64,000 nucleotides of DNA from Mesobacillus campisalis (lineage in GTDB: Bacteria; Bacillota; Bacilli; Bacillales; Cytobacillaceae). The notes beneath the pieces are model-generated. The model saw nothing but the letters and a program-made list of their open reading frames with translations. It was not told the DNA's origin and ran no database searches. Both the position numbers and the translations under genes were made by a program. Shown piece after piece: positions 27,850 to 36,275 of the stretch; positions within the stretch are counted from its first letter, which is position 1; every line of letters starts with the position of its first letter. The stretch is from positions 124,001-188,000 of the forward strand of contig NZ_LAYY01000001.1 of the NCBI RefSeq assembly GCF_000986785.1, written 5' to 3'.

Positions 27850-27873
27850 CCCCACCTGTCCAATCAGATGGGG
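27850..27873 (-). terminator. Terminator-like hairpin after the FadR-type regulator gene
   Basis: CCCCACCTG pairs with CAGATGGGG with one mismatch. On the minus strand it is followed by TTATTTTAC, a modest U tract. It lies about 145 bp beyond the regulator stop codon. Confidence 0.5.
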
Positions 27874-28018
27874 ATTGACTACTTTGGATTACTATTTAGG
27901 AATTATTAAATTCAACACGCAGTTAAAGTTGTTGACAAACGATGCAAGTGGTTTAAGGCACTCACATCTGACAAGTCCATTTGGGAACTTCCTAAATGGA
28001 TTGCGAAGAAAATAAATA

Positions 28019-28729
28019 TTACTTATTCACCCGTGGATCCCCGAGCTTCAATCTTGCATTGGTTAAATGTTCTTTCATATAAAATGCTGCAGCTTCTTTA
28101 TTTCTTCTTTTAATTGCTTCATAAATATTTTGGTGTTCTTGGTGCACTTGTTCACGCTTCTCTCTTCTCCCTACGTTTTTCTTCAATGAATATGTAAGGG
28201 CTTTCTGATAAAGTTCCCTTACATTTTCTACCGATTGTGTTAGAAAAGAATTTTTGGCAGCTTTTACGATGAGCATATGGAAATCATAATCGGCTTTATC
28301 TCCTACCACGGAATCATCATAAATTGTATCTGATACTTGCCGGAATGCTTCATATATTTTCTCTATATCTTCTGCTGTATGCCGTTCAGCTGCAAATGCT
28401 GCTGCCTCTGTCTCAATTACTGTCCGCAATTCAAGCAAGTTGTAAATTTCTTCATCGGTAATCATTTCAAATGCAACCGTATCCAGCAAATCTTCTGTGG
28501 GAATTTTTTTTACAAAGTTCCCGCCGCCTTGAATAGATTCTACAAGTCCACTCGCAACGAGCACACTGATTGTTTCACGAATAGGTGCCCTACTAACACC
28601 AAACATTTCAGCAAGCTTATTTTCAGATGGGAGTTTTGAACCTTCTGGAAATTCGCCATCTCGTATTTTCTGTTTTAATTGTTCAAGTATTTGATCAGCT
28701 ATTTTCATTCGCTTTATTGAATTTACCAT
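28019..28729 (-). CDS. FadR/GntR-family (FCD domain) transcriptional regulator
   Basis: 236 aa, ATG behind AAGGAGAG. N-terminal winged helix-turn-helix (FPEGSKLPSENKLAEMFGVSRAPIRETISVLVASGLVESIQGGGNF, about residues 26-70) and an all-helical FCD effector domain (LELRTVIETEAAAFAAERHT; DYDFHMLIVKAAKN; metal-binding Asp/His pattern with HQEHQNIYEAI). Divides the monooxygenase island from the AEC/amidohydrolase genes. CTTGTATTACAAG at 28796-28808 overlaps its likely -35, so autorepression is likely. Confidence 0.92.
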   Translation of the reverse strand: MVNSIKRMKIADQILEQLKQKIRDGEFPEGSKLPSENKLAEMFGVSRAPIRETISVLVASGLVESIQGGGNFVKKIPTEDLLDTVAFEMITDEEIYNLLELRTVIETEAAAFAAERHTAEDIEKIYEAFRQVSDTIYDDSVVGDKADYDFHMLIVKAAKNSFLTQSVENVRELYQKALTYSLKKNVGRREKREQVHQEHQNIYEAIKRRNKEAAAFYMKEHLTNARLKLGDPRVNK

Positions 28730-28795
28730 AAAACTCTCCTTAAAAAAGTTAATGCTTTTTCGTTTTAATAATTTTACTATGTTAGCGCTTTAATA

Positions 28796-28808
28796 CTTGT
28801 ATTACAAG
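28796..28808. promoter_or_regulatory. FadR-type operator overlapping the regulator's promoter
   Basis: CTTGTATTACAAG is a perfect 13-bp palindrome with the GTA-N-TAC core. On the minus strand its TTGTAA can serve as a -35, with TAACAT 17 bp downstream as -10, about 35 bp from the ATG. That position suits repression of its own gene. Confidence 0.65.
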
Positions 28809-29009
28809 CTTATAATTATCAATACTCATAGTCAATTGTTAATTGAATTTTCAGGAGATATTTTAGATTTAATCTGTATTATTTTGATGACTAAGGCAGA
28901 CATGTATTTAGGAAGACCAAAAAATAGAGTTAAAGTAAATGTAATCCTCCACCTAACCTATTAGATGGGAATTATATTGACGCATACACGTAATAGAATC
29001 AGACGAAGC

Positions 29010-29042
29010 AAAAAACAAGGGTTACTGGCACCCTTGTTTTTT
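29010..29042. terminator. Rho-independent terminator after the AEC transporter gene
   Basis: AAAAAACAAGGG pairs perfectly with CCCTTGTTTTTT around a 9-nt loop, with T runs on either strand. It lies 33 bp beyond the AEC gene's stop codon. Confidence 0.85.
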
Positions 29043-29074
29043 GATTATTACGCTCTTTTATTGCAGGACATGCG

Positions 29075-30016
29075 TTATATTGCATAAAATATATTTATTA
29101 AATATATCATAATGGGAATAGAAAATAAGGCTATTAACGTCGAAAGAATCGTTGTCACTGCTCCAAAATCTTCATCAGCAGCATATTTTGCAAATAAAAT
29201 CGATGCAAGTGTAAGTGTAGGCATCATGGATTGAATGATTATTGTTTGTTTAACCTCTATTTCAAGAGGTACATAATGCATGGCCAAAACAGTTACTACA
29301 GGTAAAATAATTAGTTTTACACCAATCGGAAGTAAAGCTTGTGACCCCAGCTTTTGAACTTTTGCACTAGGCAGAGTCATTAAAAGGACACCTATGTAAA
29401 ACATTGCTACCGGTGCTGCGAGAGCGGCAAGCTGATTAGTCAAGTTAATAATGATAATAGGGGGGGTTACATGGAAATAAGCGAAAACTAAGCCAATAAT
29501 AATTGATAAAGTTGGGACATTAATCATGGATTTCAAGGAATGGTAAGTGAATTGCTTTTTTTGCTGTAAAAGTAACACACCTGCTGTCCAAATTGTAAAA
29601 TCAACACCTGCATCAAAAATAGCAGCAAATAATGCACCTTCTGGTCCGAGTAGAATGGCACATAACGGAATGCCTATAAATCCAGTATTTCCAATACCTG
29701 ACAATAAAGCTATTTCTTTCGTTTTGTTTCCACCCTTATAATAATTATGTGCCAATAACCACCCGATGAAAATACCAATAAGGTTAATAAAGATAGAAAT
29801 CCAAAATACTGCTGTTATAATCCCAAATGTATTTTCTTCCATTTTAACGTTAAAAATACTAGAGAGAATGATACATGGCATTGCAACGTTTACAATCAAA
29901 CTGATAAACACTCTCCGGGTATCTTCATTAAAAGGAAAAGTTCTTGAAAGGATAGCTCCAATCAAAATCATAATAAAGATTGACATTATTGATTGAAAAA
30001 CTAAAGTATGCTCCAT
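29075..30016 (-). CDS. AEC-family (auxin efflux carrier-like) transporter
   Basis: 313 aa, about ten membrane helices in two five-helix halves with a central polar loop. Family motifs: VAMPCIILSSIFNV, LSGIGNTGFIGIPL (conserved NTGF), GVDFTIWTAGVLLL. AEC proteins export or import small carboxylates. It follows the amidohydrolase gene by 15 bp, so the pair is probably co-transcribed, perhaps moving the amidohydrolase substrate or product. Confidence 0.9.
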   Translation of the reverse strand: MEHTLVFQSIMSIFIMILIGAILSRTFPFNEDTRRVFISLIVNVAMPCIILSSIFNVKMEENTFGIITAVFWISIFINLIGIFIGWLLAHNYYKGGNKTKEIALLSGIGNTGFIGIPLCAILLGPEGALFAAIFDAGVDFTIWTAGVLLLQQKKQFTYHSLKSMINVPTLSIIIGLVFAYFHVTPPIIIINLTNQLAALAAPVAMFYIGVLLMTLPSAKVQKLGSQALLPIGVKLIILPVVTVLAMHYVPLEIEVKQTIIIQSMMPTLTLASILFAKYAADEDFGAVTTILSTLIALFSIPIMIYLINIFYAI

Positions 30017-30031
30017 TCTTCTACCACCTAA

Positions 30032-31681
30032 TTATGCCTTCCAATACACAACCTCACCACCAATAATGGTTCCTAAGATCGGTATGTCTTTAATATCTAT
30101 CGGATTGATTGAGGTTGGGTCAGCAGCTAGGATAGCAAAATCAGCTCGTTTTCCTAATTCAATGCTTCCCGAATGATCTTCATCAAAATTTAGCTTGGCT
30201 CCGTAATTAGTCATTGATTTCAGAGCTGTTTCAACATCAATCCGTTGCTCTGGGCCTAATATTCCCCCCTCTCTTGTTACCCTGTTTACTGCTGCCCATA
30301 TAGAGAAGAGCGGTGAGATAGGGGTAATGGGTGCATCTGAATGGAGTGTAAATAATATTTCCCGTTCTACAGCATCTGCCAATGGACTTATTCTTCTCGC
30401 ACGGTTAGGCCCAAGGAAGATCTTTTCATGGCGGTCTCCCCAGTAATAAACATGATTTATAAAAAAAGAGCCGGCAATCCCAAGTTTTTGCATACGGTCC
30501 AAATCTTGTATGGTTGCCGTTTGAACATGTTCAATCCGATGGCGGTGGTTCTGCCGCGGATACTTTTGTATTGCAAACTCAAACCCATCCAATATGGAAC
30601 CGATTGCCTTATCACCATTACCATGAATGGCAATTCGGTAACCTCTATTATGCAAATCCAGTATTTCCTCATTAATAACAGACTGTTCAAAATTCAAGTC
30701 ACCATATAAATTCGGATTACAATGGTATGGTTCTCGCAGGGCTCCTGTTAATCCTTGAATGGAGCCATCCTGAAACATTTTTGCACTGTCAAGAGCTATC
30801 AATCCATTTCCTCTGGATTGCAGTTCATCATTTAATTGTTCGGAACTATAATTTCCAAATCTGCTGCCAGGTTTAAGTAAGTCATGCATAATCATTAACT
30901 GCATTCTCATGGGGTTTATCTTTTGTTCTGCTGCCTTTAGATGGACCTCAATGTCTTCTTCTCCTTTTAAAAGGCCGACTCCGGCATCTGTGTTTGTGGT
31001 GATACCATGAGAAATATAATGATTGACTGTCTTCTTAAGTAAACTAACCTTTTGTTCGATAGTATAAGTCGGTGTATGGGAGTGTACAGCCTCCATTGGA
31101 CCAAATTCATATAGGACTCCATTAACATTACCTTCATGGTCCCTCCCAAAATGGCCAATCCCAGGATCAGGCTGTTTGTCTGAAATACTAGCCACGCGCA
31201 ATGCATAGGAATTGACAACAGCCAGATGCCCGCTTATATGATGTATAAAGACTGGGTTATTCGGTGCAGCCACATCAAGATCAGCCCTAAATGGATGCCT
31301 TCCATCGATTAATGAGGTGTCATCATATCCGTATCCTAAAATCCACTGACCAGGAGGAATTTCATTCGCTTTTTTACGTAATTTTTCTTGGATATCAGAT
31401 ATAGATTGGTTTAGCGGCGAACTGCAATTTACTTGTTCCTGTAACATAGAAACCATTGGTAAGTGATTATGAGTATCAATAAAACCTGGAAGGAGCGCAG
31501 CGCCTTTCAAATTGATTACTTGCGTTTTGGCAGAAAGTGTAACTTCACTTTTAGGTGGTTCCTTTTCTTGCCAAATACCGAATATTCGGCCGTTTTTTAC
31601 GGCAACTGAGCCAGCTCTCCTCCCCATATTATCCAGCGTTAAAACCTTTGCATTTGTTAACAGTAGATCAGGAATATTCAA
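30032..31681 (-). CDS. Amidohydrolase, YtcJ-like (amidohydrolase_3)
   Basis: 549 aa from TTG 31681, chosen because AGGAGGG lies 6 nt upstream. Metal-binding HxH in DTHNHLPMV, a long central region with DSAKMFQDGSIQGLTGAL, HGNGDKAIG, HRIEHVQTA and FTLHSDAPITPISPL, then the C-terminal LGKRADFAILAADP typical of cyclic amidohydrolases. The YtcJ group hydrolyses amides or N-acyl compounds; substrate unknown. Co-directed with the downstream AEC transporter gene. Confidence 0.9.
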   Translation of the reverse strand: MNIPDLLLTNAKVLTLDNMGRRAGSVAVKNGRIFGIWQEKEPPKSEVTLSAKTQVINLKGAALLPGFIDTHNHLPMVSMLQEQVNCSSPLNQSISDIQEKLRKKANEIPPGQWILGYGYDDTSLIDGRHPFRADLDVAAPNNPVFIHHISGHLAVVNSYALRVASISDKQPDPGIGHFGRDHEGNVNGVLYEFGPMEAVHSHTPTYTIEQKVSLLKKTVNHYISHGITTNTDAGVGLLKGEEDIEVHLKAAEQKINPMRMQLMIMHDLLKPGSRFGNYSSEQLNDELQSRGNGLIALDSAKMFQDGSIQGLTGALREPYHCNPNLYGDLNFEQSVINEEILDLHNRGYRIAIHGNGDKAIGSILDGFEFAIQKYPRQNHRHRIEHVQTATIQDLDRMQKLGIAGSFFINHVYYWGDRHEKIFLGPNRARRISPLADAVEREILFTLHSDAPITPISPLFSIWAAVNRVTREGGILGPEQRIDVETALKSMTNYGAKLNFDEDHSGSIELGKRADFAILAADPTSINPIDIKDIPILGTIIGGEVVYWKA

Positions 31682-31992
31682 CTTAAACCCTCCTGTAAAA
31701 AAATATAGCAACCCATAAAATTAAAACCTTATTAGAGTTACTAATACCATGAGCAGTATTTCGCTTAATTTATTTCTAAAGACATTAATGTACCCATACA
31801 ATATAACCAAAATCACTCCACTGGCTCGCAAACAACGGTTAAATGTATGGGTCGAATGAATATTCACCTTATTCAGAAAATAACTTCCGCAACTTTCCCA
31901 CTAATTCTTTTTTTACTAAAATCTATTTTAATAGCCTGCTATGTTAGCTCATTGATGGTTGTATTAGAAGCTTTAGTTAATACATCCTATAG
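31682..31992. other. Intergenic region between GlcF and amidohydrolase genes
   Basis: No gene seen. The only structure is a long inverted repeat: ACCCATACA at 31792-31800 pairs with TGTATGGGT at 31844-31852, with inner TAACC/GGTTA also pairing. It has no U tract, so it may be a terminator remnant or operator. Confidence 0.5.
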
Positions 31993-33318
31993 TTAAAGAT
32001 TCACCGAATTTGGGGATTCAGTAATGCCGGTCGCTTCTGCTAAGTATTCTACTAAGTGAACAGCTCGCATGCTTTCTTTCAAATTTTCACGCTCAATTCC
32101 CAGCTTCATTTGAATCAGGCATCCTGGATTGGTCGTAATGATGGTCGTTGCTTTTGTATCTCTTACATTCTCCATTTTTTGATCCAAGATCTCCATTGAA
32201 GCATCATAATTCACTATGTTGTAAATCCCTGCAGAGCCACAGCACATATTTGCATCGTTCATTTCTATGAATTCCACATTCGGTACGCTTTGGATTAATT
32301 GAAGTGGCTCTTTTGTTACTTTTAGAACATTTGTCATATGACAAGACCGCTGATACGTTACCCATTGAGGTGAGAGGTCTTTCGCTTTAATGCCTCCGCA
32401 TAAAACGAGGATTTGGGAGATATCTTTCGTTTTTTCCGAAAAACGTTTCGCGCGTTCGACCCATAGCGTTTCATCCGCTAATAGATGATCATATTCGACC
32501 AGCATTGCCCCACAACCGCCAGCATTATTAACAATGAAATCTACTTCTTCCCTCTCGAAAGCTTCAATATTCCTTTTTGCTAGACTCTTGCTTTCTTCCA
32601 ATTCTCCAGAGTGAGCATGTAGGGCTCCACAGCAAGTCTGATTCTCTATGATGATCACGTCACAACCTGCCTCGGTAAGTAGCTTGACGGAAAGATGGTT
32701 GATCTTTCTGAACATGGCATCCATTACACAACCCACAAAGAACGCTACCGTATACTTTTTATCCCCTTTAGCTGGAGTGACCCGGGGGAGACTTGAACGT
32801 TCCTGTGGGGATACCGCAGCCGGCGTTATTGCTTCGAATTCACCTAAATGAGAAGGCAATTTTTTCGTCAGCCCGCTTTTTCTCGCCAGTTTTTGAATAC
32901 CGCTTTTTTCATATAACCACATGGAATTACCGATAAAGCTCATCGCTTTGCGGCTAGGAAAGACTTCTTTAAATAAAGTGTTTCGCAAAGTGCGAACCGG
33001 ACTTGAAAACTTTTTACGTCGTGTGATAGCCGCTCGAGCTGCTTCCAAAATGCTCCCGTATTCAACCCCGGTAGGACAAGCGGTCTCACAAGCACGGCAG
33101 CCAAGGCACAAATCCATCGGTTCTTCAAGAACAGAAAGATCTGTAATCCTCCCTTCTCCTACCATTTTGACCAAATTAATCCTCCCTCTCGGGGAATGAG
33201 TTTCCTTCCCCATGGTGGCGTAGGTAGGGCATACTGGCAAACAGTAGCCACATTGGACACAGCTATTTGTTTTTTCATATTTAATTTCTTCTTTCAATTG
33301 TTCGAAGTCTTGTTTCAC
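31993..33318 (-). CDS. glcF: Glycolate/lactate oxidase iron-sulfur subunit
   Basis: 441 aa from GTG 33318, overlapping the upstream stop by 4 bp (GTGA). Two [4Fe-4S] ferredoxin motifs: CVQCGYCLPVCP (Cys20, 23, 26, 30) and CLGCRACETACP (71, 74, 77, 81), then two CCG domains (NQTCCGALHAHSG, NMCCGSAGIYN). Passes electrons from the FAD subunit to the respiratory chain. Same arrangement as Bacillus YsfC/YsfD and E. coli GlcDF. Confidence 0.92.
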   Translation of the reverse strand: MKQDFEQLKEEIKYEKTNSCVQCGYCLPVCPTYATMGKETHSPRGRINLVKMVGEGRITDLSVLEEPMDLCLGCRACETACPTGVEYGSILEAARAAITRRKKFSSPVRTLRNTLFKEVFPSRKAMSFIGNSMWLYEKSGIQKLARKSGLTKKLPSHLGEFEAITPAAVSPQERSSLPRVTPAKGDKKYTVAFFVGCVMDAMFRKINHLSVKLLTEAGCDVIIIENQTCCGALHAHSGELEESKSLAKRNIEAFEREEVDFIVNNAGGCGAMLVEYDHLLADETLWVERAKRFSEKTKDISQILVLCGGIKAKDLSPQWVTYQRSCHMTNVLKVTKEPLQLIQSVPNVEFIEMNDANMCCGSAGIYNIVNYDASMEILDQKMENVRDTKATTIITTNPGCLIQMKLGIERENLKESMRAVHLVEYLAEATGITESPNSVNL

Positions 33319-34727
33319 TCGCTTAGCACCAACTTTTGCCCCGGCTCGGGAAAAATCTTTCCTGGGTTCATAATATTATTCGGATCCCAAGCCTGCTTAA
33401 TTTTCTTCATCATATCTAATCCTGCGGCTCCCAATTCCATTTCCATAAATGGGGCTTTCATGGTTCCTATGCCATGTTCCCCAGACAGAGTTCCCCCCAA
33501 TTGCACGGCGGCTTCAAAAATCTCTGCAACTGCTTGTTCTACCCGCTTCATTTCTTCTTTATCCGATTTGTCGGCAATAATATTCGGATGAAGATTGCCA
33601 TCACCAGCATGGCCAAAAACTACAAGATGTACATTGTACTTCTTCTTGATTACTTGAAGGCGACGACACATTTCTGGTATTTTGCTCCGGGGTACGGTTG
33701 CATCCTCCGAAATTTTAGTTGGCTTAATTCTGACAATGGCGGGAGAAACCAATTTTCGTGCTTTCCAGACTTCTTCTGTTTCAGCCTTGGTTTTTGGGAC
33801 ACGCACTTCTCTTGCTCCCACATCTTTACATACCTTCGATACCTGTTCGGCTTCAGCTGTGACTGCAGAAGGGTGCCCATCAATCTCGATAAGAATCATC
33901 GCTTCCGCGTCCCTGGGAAGACCAGAAGGCTGATAATTTTCGACAGCTACAATTGAGGCTTGATCCATCAATTCCATTTTCGACGGCAGAATTCCGGAGG
34001 AAAGGATTTTCGATACCGCTCTTCCAGCATCCACGAGACTATTAAAAATAGCCATCACTGTTTCTGAAGCTGGCGGCTTTGGAATCAAACGCAAGATAGC
34101 TTTTGTGATGATTCCCAGAGTACCTTCGGAGCCTACAATAAGCTTTGTCAAATCGTAACCGGTTACATTTTTCACTGTTCGGCCACCTGTCCGGATAATG
34201 TCCCCCTGTGGCGTGATCACTTCCAGTCCAATGACATAATCCTTGGTTACTCCATACTTCAACCCACGCGGGCCACCCGAATTCTCAGCCAAATTCCCAC
34301 CTATAGTGGATACTCGAGAACTGCTGGGATCTGGAGGGTACATTAGACCTTTCTGTTCGGCTGCGTTATGAATATTTGAAGTTAATACCCCCGGGGAGAC
34401 AACTGCAACCAAGTCTTCTTCATCAATTTCAAGTAAATCATCCATAACAGACAAATCGAATACCATTCCACCTTGAACGGGAAGCGGACCTCCACTTAAA
34501 CTAGTCGCTTGACCGCGCGGATAGATGGGTATTTTCTCTCGGTTGGCCAATTTCACAAGTGTGGCCAACTCCTCCACACTTTTAGTTTGAATGACTACAT
34601 CCGGCAAATAGGTACCAAACGAACCATCAAAGGAATAACTAAAACGATCTGATTCATCTGTCAGTACCCTTCCAGTTTTAACGATGGATATAATTTCTTT
34701 AACATTTTCAGTTGTAATCATTTTCAA
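33315..34727 (-). CDS. glcD: FAD-binding glycolate/2-hydroxyacid oxidase subunit
   Basis: 470 aa; start TTG 34727 or ATG 34721, both behind AGAAGG. FAD_binding_4 domain with YPRGQATSLSGGPLPVQGG, PPDPSSSRVSTIGGNLAENS and TGYDLTKLIVGSEGTLGI, then an oxidase C-terminal domain ending SGEHGIGTMKAPFM. Oxidises glycolate, D-lactate or a related 2-hydroxy acid. Operon with glcF downstream and the second FadR-type regulator 32 bp upstream; I see no glcE-like subunit, as in Bacillus. Confidence 0.9.
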   Translation of the reverse strand: MKMITTENVKEIISIVKTGRVLTDESDRFSYSFDGSFGTYLPDVVIQTKSVEELATLVKLANREKIPIYPRGQATSLSGGPLPVQGGMVFDLSVMDDLLEIDEEDLVAVVSPGVLTSNIHNAAEQKGLMYPPDPSSSRVSTIGGNLAENSGGPRGLKYGVTKDYVIGLEVITPQGDIIRTGGRTVKNVTGYDLTKLIVGSEGTLGIITKAILRLIPKPPASETVMAIFNSLVDAGRAVSKILSSGILPSKMELMDQASIVAVENYQPSGLPRDAEAMILIEIDGHPSAVTAEAEQVSKVCKDVGAREVRVPKTKAETEEVWKARKLVSPAIVRIKPTKISEDATVPRSKIPEMCRRLQVIKKKYNVHLVVFGHAGDGNLHPNIIADKSDKEEMKRVEQAVAEIFEAAVQLGGTLSGEHGIGTMKAPFMEMELGAAGLDMMKKIKQAWDPNNIMNPGKIFPEPGQKLVLSE

Positions 34728-34759
34728 GGCCTTCTCACTCCCTTCCTTTCTAAATAAGT

Positions 34760-35452
34760 TTAAATAAATAAGCTTATTTTTTTCTCGGCATTTTTCAAAT
34801 GAATAACAGACTGGATTTTTGCCAGCTCTGGCTCTTCCGTTTCAATGGCTAATAAAATATCCTGATGTTCTTTGAGAGCGGCCTTTCGCCTTTGCTTTAA
34901 CCCCAAATTAGGCTCGAGTGTAATCTTTAATGCTCTTTCATAAAGAGCAGATAAACTTTCTATCATTTGAATCATGATTGGATTCTGTGTTGCTAATATA
35001 ATAGAGCGATGGAACTCAATGTCGGCCTCTTTTCCCGTTTTTTTCTCATCGTTATATTCCTCTTCCAGCCATTTAAAAGCCAGTTGCATTTGTTCCAATT
35101 GTTCTGGAGTACGTCTGAGCGCAGCTAAATAGGCGGCCTCAGGTTCCAGAATTTTTCTCATCTCAAACAGATGTTTGATGACTTCCTTATCATCGTTCTC
35201 AATTCGAATATGATGCAATAAAAAAGTTGCTGCTCTTTCTTCAACATAACTGCCTCCACCTTGTCGTGAACTAATTACACCGGCCGCCCTTAAGACACTA
35301 AGTGCCTCTCGGATTGGAATTCTGCTTACACCAAAATGGGCTGCTAATTCCATTTCTGTTGGCAATTTTGAACCTGGAGGAAACTTTCCGGTATCAATCA
35401 TATCCAACAATTCATGAGAAATCGTTTGCGATACTTTTACTTTTTCAGCCAT
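34760..35452 (-). CDS. FadR/GntR-family (FCD domain) transcriptional regulator
   Basis: 230 aa, ATG behind GGAGATGTGTT. Helix-turn-helix FPPGSKLPTEMELAAHFGVSRIPIREALSVLRAAG (about residues 24-58) followed by RQGGGSYV and an FCD domain (MRKILEPEAAYLAALRRTPEQ, DIEFHRSIILATQN, LKEHQDILLAIE). Paralogous in layout to the regulator at 28019-28729. Heads the GlcDF operon, 32 bp from glcD; two boxes of the same palindrome lie upstream. Confidence 0.92.
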   Translation of the reverse strand: MAEKVKVSQTISHELLDMIDTGKFPPGSKLPTEMELAAHFGVSRIPIREALSVLRAAGVISSRQGGGSYVEERAATFLLHHIRIENDDKEVIKHLFEMRKILEPEAAYLAALRRTPEQLEQMQLAFKWLEEEYNDEKKTGKEADIEFHRSIILATQNPIMIQMIESLSALYERALKITLEPNLGLKQRRKAALKEHQDILLAIETEEPELAKIQSVIHLKNAEKKISLFI

Positions 35453-35482
35453 AACACATCTCCTACTCTGAATTACCGTAAC

Positions 35483-35608
35483 CTGTAATACAAATATTAA
35501 GATGATTAGTAAATTAAGTCAATTAATATTAAAGAATATTCAAAAATTATGTGATTTTTCACCCTAATATCAAAAAAAACAATACAAACTTCAAAATTTG
35601 TAATACAA
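35483..35608. promoter_or_regulatory. Two FadR-type operator boxes upstream of the second regulator
   Basis: CTGTAATACAA at 35483-35493 (one mismatch to the palindrome) and TTGTAATACAA at 35598-35608 (perfect, extending to TTT/AAA). They lie 31 and 146 bp upstream of the regulator ATG, and match the box at 27692 and that at 28796. Probable autoregulatory sites, spaced widely enough for looping. Confidence 0.6.
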
Positions 35609-35696
35609 AAATTGTTTTTAGTCCCCCTTATCAAGCTGTACGTGTCATATCATCCAGTCCTCATCGAGATGACGTCTCTGTTAGGAACAGAAAAGA

Positions 35697-35721
35697 AGAG
35701 TGCTGACTAGGTCAACACTCT
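35697..35721 (-). terminator. Terminator after the ECF sigma gene
   Basis: AGAGTG and CACTCT, plus TGAC/GTCA, form a stem with one mismatch. On the minus strand TCTTTTCTG follows. It lies 13 bp beyond the sigma-factor stop. Confidence 0.6.
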
Positions 35722-35733
35722 ATTTAATCAAAC

Positions 35734-36252
35734 TCAGGCAATATCAAGTTCCCCCACAATAACCTTTAACTGATTCCTGGCCCGGTAAAATCTCGTTTTT
35801 ACGGTGCTGGGCTTCACTTCAAGGAGGCTGGCAATCTCCGATTCTTTTAATCCGCATTCAACTTTGAGATGAAAAACCTCTTGCTGTTCCAGTGTCAGCT
35901 CCTGAAAAGACTGCCGGATCTTTTCCATTAACATGACGGCTTCCACTTCCTGCTCCACGCTTTCCGATGAGTGGGCTGTGAGAGCCTCCATTATTCCCTG
36001 TTCGATCGGTACGATCATGTTTCTTTTTTGTTTTCTGAGAAAATCAATGGCCGTTCGGACAGCAATGGTGGAAAGCCAGGCACCGATTTTGCCATTTTCC
36101 TGAATGTCAGCGGATTTTTTATAAGCTTTTATAAATGTTTCCTGGACGATATCCTCGGCAAGCTGCCAGTCTTTGATGACCGCATAACAGACATGAAGCA
36201 GCCGTTTATGAAATATTGTATAGACTTCTTCAAAATTTATTGTATTGTCCAT
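35734..36252 (-). CDS. ECF-type RNA polymerase sigma factor
   Basis: 172 aa from ATG 36252 (GGGAGAGAGAA upstream); an ATG at 36279 overlapping the kinase stop has a poor ribosome site. Region 2 (LLHVCYAVIKDWQLAEDIVQETFIKAYKK, KIGAWLSTIAVRTAIDFLRKQ) and region 4 (LTLEQQEVFHLKVECGLKESEIASLLEVKPSTVKTRFYRARNQL) are intact. No anti-sigma gene follows; instead the gene is third in an operon after a response regulator and sensor kinase. It may be controlled by that system, or the kinase may take an anti-sigma-like role. Confidence 0.88.
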   Translation of the reverse strand: MDNTINFEEVYTIFHKRLLHVCYAVIKDWQLAEDIVQETFIKAYKKSADIQENGKIGAWLSTIAVRTAIDFLRKQKRNMIVPIEQGIMEALTAHSSESVEQEVEAVMLMEKIRQSFQELTLEQQEVFHLKVECGLKESEIASLLEVKPSTVKTRFYRARNQLKVIVGELDIA

Positions 36253-36275
36253 TTCTCTCTCCCGTTTGTTCCATC

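Larger units (their letters stand above)
27532..28018. other. Intergenic region between BVMO operon and FadR-type regulator
   Basis: No gene seen. It holds a -10-like TATAAT on the minus strand (27653-27658), the operator-like palindrome at 27692-27702, and the regulator's terminator-like hairpin at 27850-27873. A further short inverted repeat, CCATTT/AAATGG, lies near 27977-27999. Confidence 0.6.
28730..29074. other. Intergenic region upstream of the FadR-type regulator
   Basis: No gene seen. It contains the 13-bp operator-like palindrome at 28796-28808 and the terminator at 29010-29042 belonging to the AEC transporter gene. The remainder is AT-rich without other structure I can support. 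Confidence 0.6.
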
